Origin: an uncultured Victivallales bacterium
GTDB lineage: Bacteria; Verrucomicrobiota; Lentisphaeria; Oligosphaerales; JAFGRS01
Assembly: GCA_903834675.1 (NCBI GenBank)
Contig: CAILKC010000242.1
Location: 1 to 11,687, forward strand
DNA: 11,687 nt
Direction: 5' to 3'
Shown here piece after piece: positions 4,706 to 11,687 of this stretch. The position numbers and the translations under genes were made by a program. Under the pieces are notes generated by a model. It saw nothing but the letters and a program-made list of their open reading frames with translations. It was not told the origin of the DNA and did not search any database. Position 1 is the first letter of the stretch, and the number at the start of each line of letters is the position of its first letter.

Positions 4706-7700
4706 ATGAATCAGCGCTGGAGGTCGGCCTGGGTCAGGATCTTCTGGGTGTCGGGGTTGGCCGTCGGCGTCATGGTCGCGGCGTCGGCCGCCGACTGGCC
4801 GACCTGGCGCGCCGATGTGGCGCGCTCGGGGGTCTCGGCCGAAACGCTGCCGGCGGCGCTTGAGCTGCTCTGGGAATGGGAGTTGCCGGCGGTGGAGTCG
4901 GCTTTTCCCTTCGAGTCGCGCTTGCAGTTCGACACCTGCTACGAGGTGGTCTCAGCCGGCGGCCGGGTGGTCTTTGGCTCGTCGGCTGACGGCAGCGTGC
5001 GCTGTCTGGATGCGGCCACCGGCGCAGAGCTCTGGCGTTTCTTCACGGGAGGCCCGGTGAGAGCGGCGCCGGTGCTCTGGGAAGGGCGCGTGATCGTCGG
5101 CAGCGACGACGGTTGGCTCTACTGCCTGAAGCTCGCTGACGGCACGCCTGCCTGGACCCGGCGGCTTGCCCCCGAGGCCCGGCCGGACCTGCGCCATCTG
5201 GGCAGCAACCGCCTGATCTCGCCCTGGCCCATCCGCGGCGGGCCAGTGCTGGCCGACGGCGTGGTCTATGCTGGCTCCGGCGTCTGGCCCACTCTGGGGG
5301 TGTTCATCTGGGCCCTCGAGGCGGCCACCGGCAAGGTCCTGTGGTGCAATGACCGGGTGAACTGGATCGCGGATGTGCGCATTGACCACAATATGACCCG
5401 GGACATGGGCCTGACCCCGTGCGGCTACCTGGCCGTCTCCGGCGACCGGCTCGTGGTGCCCAATGGCCGCTCTCACCCTGCCGGACTGCAGCGCGCCGAC
5501 GGGCAACTCATCTACTACGTGCAAGGCTACCGCAACGGCCACTGCCGCGTGGCCCTCAGTGGCCTCTACGGTTTTGTCGGCAAGACCGGCGTCATCAGCC
5601 TGCAGGACTTCCGCGAGCTGGCCAGTCGCTGGGCGGAAGCGGGCCAGAAGGGCCCCGAGGGCTACGACGGGGCCCGGATCGACTTCTTCGAGGGGCCTTT
5701 CCTGGACTACAAGAGCCTGCCGGCCTGCGACGCTTTTTCGGTGTTCGACGGGGCGCGGGTGTACGGGCTCCTGAATGGCGTCTTTTCGGCCTATGACCTG
5801 GCGCGTGCGGCGTTGTCGGAACAGACGGTTGAAAAGCCCACGGGGGCGCAGCATCCGTACCGCTGGGATGTGCCAGTGGCCTGGCGTCAGAGCACGCCCT
5901 TGGCCGGCCAAGCGGGCCGGACGCTGATCAAGGCAGGAAGCCGTCTCTACGGGTGTGCCGGCACAACGCTCATGGCCTTGGACTTGGTCGAGCCGGGAGC
6001 ACGTCCGGGGCCCATCTCCTGGCAGGTCGATCTCGGCCAGCCCGCGGAAAGCCTGGCGGCGGCCGAGGGGCGGTTGTTCGTGTCGACACGTCAGGGCCGG
6101 GTGGTGTGCTATGGGGCGGCGACGGCGGGCTCGCCGCGGCGCTGGTCGGAGCCCGCGCCGGGGTTGCCGGCCGCGGCGTCGTGGCGTGGGGAGGCGCTGC
6201 GTCTGGCGCAGGTGGCCGACGTGAGTGCGGGCTGGGCGGTGCTACGCTCGGGTGGCGCGGAGGCCGTTCTCGGCCTGCTCCAAGGCACCTCATTGTCAGC
6301 GCTTGCGGTGGTGGCCGACGCGGCTACGGCCGACGGCCTGCGTCGGCAACTGTCGGGATATGGCCTGCTGGGGCCGCGGGCGACGGTCATAGCGGCCTCT
6401 GCCATCCTGCCGCCGTACCTCGCCTCCCTGACCCTGGTTGCGGAGGCCGACCTGCCGCCGGACCTCGCCAGCCTCTGGTCAACCGTGCATCCCTACGGCG
6501 GCGTGGTCGCGATCTCGACCGCGGACCCGGGGCCGGTCGCTGAGCGCCTGCGCCGTGCTGCTCTGCCGCAGGCCACGGTGTCCCCCGGGGAACGCCTGGT
6601 GCTGCTCCGCCGGGAGGGGCCGCTGCCGGGCTCGGCTGCCTGGACGCACGAGTCTGCCGACGCGGCGCGGACGTACTCCAGCCGGGACCAGCTCGTCCAA
6701 AGCCCGCTCGGGGTACTCTGGTACGGCGAGGGGCCCGGGTACGGCTTCTTCAAGATCCACGACTACGGCCTGGGACACAAGCCGGAGGTGGCCAACGGCC
6801 GGGTGATCGCGCTGCAACAGTCCACCGGGACGCTCTTTGCCTACGATGCCTACACCGGTCGCGGCTTCTGGCAGGTCAAGGTCGCCGAGCGCCCCAATCC
6901 GTCGCCCTGGCTGCTGGATGGCTCTTACGAATGGAGCTGGACTGCCGACGGCGGGCCGACGCCGCGCTACGCCTGCGAGGGGGAGTCGGTCTACGTGGCC
7001 TACGAGGGCGCCTGTCGGGTCCTGGATGCGGCATCGGGCAAGGAGACCGCACGCTGGGACTTCGCGGATCTGGGCCGCGCCGGCGCGAAACCCGCGGTCA
7101 AAGGCATCAGCGTGAGCCCGGAGCAGGTGGTCATCCTGGCCGGGTACAGCGCGGAACAGGCCATCGAGCAGGGCCTCTGGGACGGTGAGCTGCTCCTGGG
7201 ATTCGACCGCCGTACGGGCCAGCGGCTCTGGGTGCGCCAGGCCGTGGAACGCTTCAACTCCAAGGCGGTGGCGATCCTGAATGGCAGTGTCTACTGCGTC
7301 GACTCGATCTCACCCCTCGATACCGACCGCTGGCGGCGCCGGGGCGCCACGCTGACGGAGGCCGAATCGGTGGTCTACGCGCTCGAGGCCAAGAGCGGCG
7401 TGGAACTCTGGAAGAAGAGCTGCCGTTATCCGTACAAGGTCTATGGCGGGTCGGCCTGGACCGCCATCATGGCACGCGACGACTGGATCGCCGCAGCGCC
7501 CGAGGCAGGACTGATCCTCTGCGGCCGGGAGGGCCAGGTCCGCGCCCTGCGGCCCGCGGACGGGGAGGAGCTCTGGAAGCGGGACGGTGGCGGCTTGCAG
7601 CCGCTGATCGTGGGGCGCGAACGCTTTCTGGCGCAGGATGGCCAGGCGTACAGTCTGAAGGACGGCGCCGCCCTGAGCCAAGCGGCGCTGTTTGCGCGCG

Positions 7701-8743
7701 GCGGCTGCAACTACGGCGTGGGTGGCGAGTATCTCGCTTTCGTGCGCGACTATTCGGCGATGTGGGTCGACTTGGGCAGCGGCCAGCGCCACTACGCCCG
7801 CAACCTGCGCGCCGGGTGCAGCGCCAGCCTGGTGGCCGCCGACGGGCTCCTGAATGCGCCGAACTTCTCGCCGGGGTGCATGTGCAACTACCCGATTCAG
7901 ACCTGCACGGCCTGGGTCCACATGCCTGGGATCGAGTCCTGGGCCGGGGCCGAGGCGGTGAAGATGACGGTGCCGCGCGGGGACAACGGGGTGCCGAAGG
8001 TGAGCGCGGCGGAGGGCGCCAAGCTGCGCGAGTACGCCAGTCCACATCTCCTTGCCAGCCTCGAGCGGGCCCAGAGCGCGCGGCTTGGGGAATGGCGCTT
8101 CGACGTCGGCAAGGCGCTTGAGGAGGTCGTCGCTGACAGCTCTCCCAAGAGCGTGCCGACGCGGGTGGTGGGGAGCGTAGCCCTGGCGCCCGGGGTCGCG
8201 GGGCAGTGCCTGGTCCTGGCCGGCCAGGGCCGTCTCAGCGCCACCCTGCCGGCCGACTCCAGGCCGCGCTCGGCCGTGTCTCTCTGTGCCTGGATTCGAC
8301 CGGAGGCGCGGCTACCCTACGGGCCCGGGATGGCGGGCATCGTGGAATGTGCGCAAATCTACCGGCTTTGTCTGGTCAATGCCGAGGCGCCCTACAGCGC
8401 TCATTTCGGCGTCCAGCTCGCGAATGGCGTCTGGGTGTCGGCCAATACAGAGAAGAAGATTCCGGCCGGGCAATGGACACACCTGGCTGGAACCTTCGAT
8501 GGGGAGACCGGCGAGGTCCGGATCTTCCTCAACGGGGTGGAAGTGGCCCGCGGCACCGGTACGCCTGGGGTTTTCCTGCGGGAGCCGCAGGGGCCCGTGC
8601 AGATCGGGGTGCGCGATACCGGCTCGTTTTTCAGCGGGGCGCTCGACGAGGTCCGGGTCTACCAGGGGACGTTGAGTGCCGCGGTGGTCCGCACCCTTGC
8701 CAACGCGGCCACACCCCCGCCCGCCCCGGCGCCGCCGCCCTAG
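4706..8743 (+). CDS. Secreted double PQQ-like beta-propeller protein with a Rossmann-like insert and LamG domain
   Basis: This 1345-residue protein opens with a signal peptide (cleavage near ASA-A, about residue 28). WPTWRADVARSGVS follows, the usual opening of PQQ-like propellers. Propeller one shows blades such as GSVRCLDAATGAELW (97-111) and GWLYCLKLADGTPAW (136-150). Residues of about 495-640 resemble a methyltransferase-like Rossmann segment (PPYLASL 569-575, HPYGG 595-599), but the expected glycine-rich SAM loop near 509-525 is degraded. A second propeller starts at Trp646. It includes a C-M-C-N-Y-P-I-Q-T-C cluster (1058-1067). Residues of about 1126-1325 are a LamG/concanavalin-like sandwich, and the tail is Pro/Ala-rich. 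No CxxCH heme site is visible. Such propellers usually act as binding scaffolds, so a quinoprotein dehydrogenase is possible but unsupported. Export outside the cytoplasm is inferred from the signal peptide. Confidence 0.88.
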   Translation: MNQRWRSAWVRIFWVSGLAVGVMVAASAADWPTWRADVARSGVSAETLPAALELLWEWELPAVESAFPFESRLQFDTCYEVVSAGGRVVFGSSADGSVRCLDAATGAELWRFFTGGPVRAAPVLWEGRVIVGSDDGWLYCLKLADGTPAWTRRLAPEARPDLRHLGSNRLISPWPIRGGPVLADGVVYAGSGVWPTLGVFIWALEAATGKVLWCNDRVNWIADVRIDHNMTRDMGLTPCGYLAVSGDRLVVPNGRSHPAGLQRADGQLIYYVQGYRNGHCRVALSGLYGFVGKTGVISLQDFRELASRWAEAGQKGPEGYDGARIDFFEGPFLDYKSLPACDAFSVFDGARVYGLLNGVFSAYDLARAALSEQTVEKPTGAQHPYRWDVPVAWRQSTPLAGQAGRTLIKAGSRLYGCAGTTLMALDLVEPGARPGPISWQVDLGQPAESLAAAEGRLFVSTRQGRVVCYGAATAGSPRRWSEPAPGLPAAASWRGEALRLAQVADVSAGWAVLRSGGAEAVLGLLQGTSLSALAVVADAATADGLRRQLSGYGLLGPRATVIAASAILPPYLASLTLVAEADLPPDLASLWSTVHPYGGVVAISTADPGPVAERLRRAALPQATVSPGERLVLLRREGPLPGSAAWTHESADAARTYSSRDQLVQSPLGVLWYGEGPGYGFFKIHDYGLGHKPEVANGRVIALQQSTGTLFAYDAYTGRGFWQVKVAERPNPSPWLLDGSYEWSWTADGGPTPRYACEGESVYVAYEGACRVLDAASGKETARWDFADLGRAGAKPAVKGISVSPEQVVILAGYSAEQAIEQGLWDGELLLGFDRRTGQRLWVRQAVERFNSKAVAILNGSVYCVDSISPLDTDRWRRRGATLTEAESVVYALEAKSGVELWKKSCRYPYKVYGGSAWTAIMARDDWIAAAPEAGLILCGREGQVRALRPADGEELWKRDGGGLQPLIVGRERFLAQDGQAYSLKDGAALSQAALFARGGCNYGVGGEYLAFVRDYSAMWVDLGSGQRHYARNLRAGCSASLVAADGLLNAPNFSPGCMCNYPIQTCTAWVHMPGIESWAGAEAVKMTVPRGDNGVPKVSAAEGAKLREYASPHLLASLERAQSARLGEWRFDVGKALEEVVADSSPKSVPTRVVGSVALAPGVAGQCLVLAGQGRLSATLPADSRPRSAVSLCAWIRPEARLPYGPGMAGIVECAQIYRLCLVNAEAPYSAHFGVQLANGVWVSANTEKKIPAGQWTHLAGTFDGETGEVRIFLNGVEVARGTGTPGVFLREPQGPVQIGVRDTGSFFSGALDEVRVYQGTLSAAVVRTLANAATPPPAPAPPP

Positions 8744-8751
8744 TTCTGAGC

Positions 8752-8865
8752 CTGCGGGTCAAGCCGAAATTGGGTTACGAGCGGCTGAAGGAGGTCCCGA
8801 AGACGTCGGTGGTGCAGCGCGTGTACGGTCGCGTGTTTGGGCTCTCGCGGCAAGGGGTTGCGTAG
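8752..8865 (+). pseudogene. Short protein-like open stretch, possible gene remnant
   Basis: From 8752 to the TAG at 8863-8865 the plus strand reads a Lys/Val-rich, fairly natural-looking peptide. It includes KPKLGYERLKEV and VVQRVYGRVFGL. There is no ATG in the stretch; the only candidate start is TTG at 8770, with no obvious ribosome binding site. Upstream the frame runs into the coding region of the propeller gene in a different phase. It may be a remnant of a lost gene or a chance frame. No family is recognised. Confidence 0.2.
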
Positions 8866-9032
8866 TGGCAGGCAAAGTTATGGCCTGAGGTGGTGCGGGC
8901 TGAGGCGCTGGCTGGCCCTGTGCTGCACGTAGCCCGTTCTGGTCCGACGTCCATTCCCCTGCCACACGAGCACAACCGCCAGCCCACTTGCGCCCGGCGA
9001 CAGGCGGGATACTGTCATTCGGCAGTGCCTAC

Positions 9033-9038
9033 AGGAGG
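9033..9038 (+). promoter_or_regulatory. Strong ribosome binding site of the GH2-like gene
   Basis: AGGAGG lies 6 bases before the ATG at 9045, an ideal Shine-Dalgarno sequence and spacing. It fixes the start of the last gene, whose N-terminus is a signal peptide. Confidence 0.88.
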
Positions 9039-9044
9039 AACCCC

Positions 9045-11687
9045 ATGAGTACGTTGCGCCAGCCTCTCGCGCTCGGTAGCGCCATCGTCCTTGCGCTCGC
9101 CTTCAGCCTTCAGGCCCTGGGTGCCGCGGGACTGCCACCCACCGAGCCGCCACTGCCACCGGAGGCGGGACCCGTCTGGGATGTCGCCCAGGCGTGGACG
9201 GCCCGGTCAGCAGCACGCGAACGATTCTGCCTGAATGGCTTGTGGAGATTCCGCTCGCACACCATCGAGGAGCCCGAGCCAATCTGTGCCGACGGCTTCG
9301 ACGATGCCAAGCTCTCCGGCTGGGCGCTTACCGACCTCACCCCGAAGGCCTGCAAGGCGCAGTGCGACACGGTGACCAAGAAGGTCGGCGCCGGCGCCCT
9401 GCGGCTCGATTTCGACCTCCCGGCCCGCGTCAACTTTCACCACCTCACCAAAGAGGTCGCGGTGAAAGCCGACACCTCCTACCTCCTTTCCGCCTGGGTG
9501 CAGACCGACCTCGAATCTGGCTATATCACCCTGGAAGTGCAAGATGTGCGCAACCGTTTCGAGGGCAAGACCAGCACGATCGTTCAGGCCGAGGCCTCGG
9601 ACCGCATCGCGGGCAAGACCGCCTGGCAGCGGGTCGAACGGCCCTTTCGCACCAAGCCGGGCGCGGCACGGCTGCGGCTGCTGGTGCGCCACTACGAAGG
9701 ACCCGACGCGCTGAAGGGCACCGTGCGTCTTGATGACCTGCAAATTCGGGAGAAGGCCGAAGCGCCGGCCGGGATCACCCCGCCGTCCGACGACGCCTGG
9801 GGTTTCTGCAAGGTCCCGGGCAGTCCCAAGAGCCCCGAGATGATCACCTACTGGAATGCCAAGGACCCCATGAAAGGTAAGGGCGCGTCCCTCCGCTGCG
9901 CCTGGTATGAGCGTGAGGTGACCCTCCCCGCGGCGTGGGCGGGACGGCGCATCGTGCTGGCGGTCGACCGCGTCTCGACCGAGTTGACCCTGTTCTGCAA
10001 CGGCCAGGAGGCGGGCACCGCAGGCTGGCTGGGGGGCGAGATCGACCTCACTCGTTGGGTCAAACCCGGGTCGCCCCTGCGCCTGACAGCCCTGGTGCGC
10101 GGCCTGGATCCGGGCGAGGTCTCGGAGCTCTTCGCGGAGGGAAAGGTCGAGGCCTGGCAACGCCGTTCGGGCTCGTGCAGCATCGTCGGCGACGTGTGGC
10201 TGGAGGCGATGCCCGCCGCCGGGCCGCGGGTTGGGCCGTTCCTGGTTCAGACGCGGGTTCAGGGGATGGAGATTTCGGTGCGCGCGGACCTCGAGGGCAC
10301 CGCCGACGGGGGCGTCGCGGCGGGGCTGACGCTGCTCTGCCAGGTGCGCGACGGCGAGCGTGTCGTCAAGGAGTTCTCCGCGCCTATTGCCGCCGGGACC
10401 ACCTCCGCCAAGGCCAGCGCGCCGTGGCCGGAAGCGGAGTTATGGGACATCGGCAAGCCGCGGCTGTACCACCTGAGCGTGAGCCTGACCCGCGATGGCA
10501 AGATCCTCGACCAGTCGTTGCCCGAGCGCTTCGGCTTCCGCGAGTTCGAGATCCGCGGCAAGTTCTACTACCTCAATGGCGTCAAGATCAACCTGCATCC
10601 CTGCGCCTACTACGTCGGGCAGTTCTACTCCCTGGCACCGGAGTGCATCAGTCGCTGGTTCGACCGCATCCTGGCCGAGGGTCGAAATTTCGTCTACACC
10701 GAAAGCGTCGACAGCCCAAACCGCGCCGAAGCTATTCTGCCGGTGCTGCGGACCGCCGACGAAAAGGGCGTCCTGATGGCGGTGACGCCCATGCAGATCA
10801 ACGCCTTCTGGGAGCGCCTCGAGGAGCCCGCGGTGCGGCGCTACTACGAGAATTGCCTCCGCACCCGGGCACACCGGGTCTGGAACCACCCGTCCTTGGC
10901 GCTCTACCGCCTGAACATGAACTTCGACTGCTACGCCCAGGACCAGAACCCCCTCGTCCTCGACGGTCAACAACTCCCACCACCCGAGACACGCCTGGGA
11001 AAGAAGTTCGCCGCCGCGCTCGCCTCATCCGCCATCATGAACGGCATCGACCCGAGCCGCCGGACCTACCACCACGCCAGCGGCAACATGGGCGACATGT
11101 ACACCCTGAACAACTACCTCTGCTGGCCCGTGCCGCAGGACCTGCGCGAGTGGCTCCAGGTCTGGGCCGAGCGTGGCACCAAGCCCCTGATGATGGTCGA
11201 GTTCGATCTGCCGTACCCAGGCTCGTTCCAGATGCTTGACCCGACCCACTGGTGGTGCAACGAGCCGGTCATGACCGAGTATGGCGCCATCCTGCTTGGG
11301 GAGCGCAGTTACGCGCTCGAGGATGACGACTTCGTCGACTTCTGCGATCTTGCCTGGAACCGTGAGAAGAAGGCGTGGGAGTCGTCGTACGGTTACTTCT
11401 GCGGCGCCGTGGCGCCCATCCTCGATGAGTGCGCCTCCAGCTACTACAGCACGGTCCTGCCCGCCTGGCGCACCTGGGGCATCTCGGGCGGCATGAATGC
11501 CTGGGAGTATGCCACGGTCCGGGCCAAGAAGCGCGCCGCGAAACCGTCCGGTGGTTGGGGTATGCGGGAACGCCCGCCGGACCTGCCGCGGCCAACCGCT
11601 TGGGCCGCCCTGCAGCAGCCCGGTTTCGCTCCGGACGTGTTTACCTACGACGTCCGCGGCAATGGCCATATCAACACCTACCAGTTC
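9045..11687 (+). CDS. Secreted GH2-like glycoside hydrolase with nested carbohydrate-binding module, 3' incomplete
   Basis: The frame is open from the ATG to the last base (881 codons) with no stop, so the C-terminus lies outside the window. A signal peptide (hydrophobic core about 8-25) is followed by the opening strand of a GH2 jelly roll, CLNGLWRFR (62-70). A CBM4/9-like sandwich interrupts it (about 85-234). The jelly roll resumes at WGFCKVPGS (252-260) and AWYEREVTLP (286-295). An Ig-like domain (about 397-500) leads to GFREFEIRGKFYYLNG (497-512) and a TIM barrel. NHPSLALY (614-621) is the strand before the usual acid/base, but the expected Asn-Glu reads Met-Asn (L-N-M-N, 623-626). Glu719 in KPLMMVEFD is a candidate nucleophile. 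It resembles GH2-like proteins I recall from planctomycetes. Activity and substrate are uncertain; a non-catalytic binding role is possible. Confidence 0.85.
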   Translation, partial: MSTLRQPLALGSAIVLALAFSLQALGAAGLPPTEPPLPPEAGPVWDVAQAWTARSAARERFCLNGLWRFRSHTIEEPEPICADGFDDAKLSGWALTDLTPKACKAQCDTVTKKVGAGALRLDFDLPARVNFHHLTKEVAVKADTSYLLSAWVQTDLESGYITLEVQDVRNRFEGKTSTIVQAEASDRIAGKTAWQRVERPFRTKPGAARLRLLVRHYEGPDALKGTVRLDDLQIREKAEAPAGITPPSDDAWGFCKVPGSPKSPEMITYWNAKDPMKGKGASLRCAWYEREVTLPAAWAGRRIVLAVDRVSTELTLFCNGQEAGTAGWLGGEIDLTRWVKPGSPLRLTALVRGLDPGEVSELFAEGKVEAWQRRSGSCSIVGDVWLEAMPAAGPRVGPFLVQTRVQGMEISVRADLEGTADGGVAAGLTLLCQVRDGERVVKEFSAPIAAGTTSAKASAPWPEAELWDIGKPRLYHLSVSLTRDGKILDQSLPERFGFREFEIRGKFYYLNGVKINLHPCAYYVGQFYSLAPECISRWFDRILAEGRNFVYTESVDSPNRAEAILPVLRTADEKGVLMAVTPMQINAFWERLEEPAVRRYYENCLRTRAHRVWNHPSLALYRLNMNFDCYAQDQNPLVLDGQQLPPPETRLGKKFAAALASSAIMNGIDPSRRTYHHASGNMGDMYTLNNYLCWPVPQDLREWLQVWAERGTKPLMMVEFDLPYPGSFQMLDPTHWWCNEPVMTEYGAILLGERSYALEDDDFVDFCDLAWNREKKAWESSYGYFCGAVAPILDECASSYYSTVLPAWRTWGISGGMNAWEYATVRAKKRAAKPSGGWGMRERPPDLPRPTAWAALQQPGFAPDVFTYDVRGNGHINTYQF

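Larger units (their letters stand above)
8744..9044. other. Intergenic region between propeller and GH2-like genes
   Basis: The 301-bp gap holds no convincing gene. Its left part contains a short protein-like open stretch (8752-8865), described separately. The rest (about 8866-9030) shows only weak inverted repeats, such as GTGGCAGG (8865-8872) with CCTGCCAC (8958-8965), which may be chance. No clear intrinsic terminator for the propeller gene is present and no confident promoter for the next gene. The gap is long enough for the GH2-like gene to have its own promoter, so a shared transcript is uncertain. Confidence 0.5.

Noticed and set aside
841..4870. Shared peptide ETLPAAL in the glycosyltransferase and the propeller protein as a sign of gene fusion or duplication
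   Set aside because: The match is seven residues in unrelated folds, with Ala/Leu/Pro codons that are common at this GC content.
7877..7906. Heme-binding motif in the propeller protein, which would make it a quinohemoprotein
   Set aside because: The cysteines are spaced C-x-C-x6-C with no following His; no CxxCH occurs anywhere in the protein.
9935..11239. A 434-codon plus-strand frame inside the GH2-like gene
   Set aside because: It overlaps the GH2-like frame, which has a signal peptide, an ideal ribosome binding site and recognisable domains. The alternative reads as low-complexity Arg/Gly/Pro sequence.
1..11687. CRISPR array, tRNA, rRNA or transposase gene
   Set aside because: No regularly spaced direct repeats with unique spacers, no cloverleaf with a recognisable anticodon arm, and no transposase motifs were seen.

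Overview
The window is GC-rich bacterial DNA with large secreted carbohydrate-active and beta-propeller proteins. Four substantial genes are visible, plus a probable 15-codon tail of a fifth at the left edge. The style of the proteins suggests an uncultivated environmental bacterium of the Planctomycetota, Armatimonadota or a neighbouring lineage. The main hints are a PQQ-type propeller carrying an internal Rossmann/methyltransferase-like segment and a LamG domain, and hydrolases with carbohydrate-binding modules nested inside other domains. This placement rests on memory of protein families and not on a marker gene.

Layout, left to right. Positions 1-47 look like the end of a plus-strand gene. 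Positions 48-663 hold no convincing gene but are full of inverted repeats: an element of about 184 bp with 18-bp imperfect terminal inverted repeats (88-271), a possible three-way-junction fold with a hairpin beside it (296-392), and a 14-bp perfect palindrome (569-582). A GT-B glycosyltransferase (664-1782, plus) follows. It converges, across 67 bp, on a secreted clan GH-A glycoside hydrolase (1850-4456, minus). A 249-bp divergent intergenic region (4457-4705) carries a 25-nt near-perfect palindrome, a second inverted repeat and an array of 11-bp tandem repeats. A 1345-residue secreted double-propeller protein (4706-8743, plus) reads away from it. After a 301-bp gap comes a secreted GH2-like protein (from 9045, plus), which stays open to the window end and is therefore incomplete.

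The three exported proteins probably work outside the cytoplasm on glycans or glycosylated material. The two hydrolases share one design: a beta-sandwich carbohydrate-binding module inserted inside a catalytic or structural domain. The GH-A enzyme keeps both expected catalytic glutamates. The GH2-like protein keeps a candidate nucleophile but lacks the usual Asn-Glu acid/base motif. The propeller protein has a Rossmann-like segment whose SAM-binding glycine motif looks degraded. The shared intergenic region suggests co-regulation of the GH-A gene and the propeller gene. That they form one system is inference. No SusC/SusD pair, sulfatase, transporter or regulator lies in the window to confirm a glycan-utilisation locus. 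No tRNA, rRNA, CRISPR array or transposase gene was seen.
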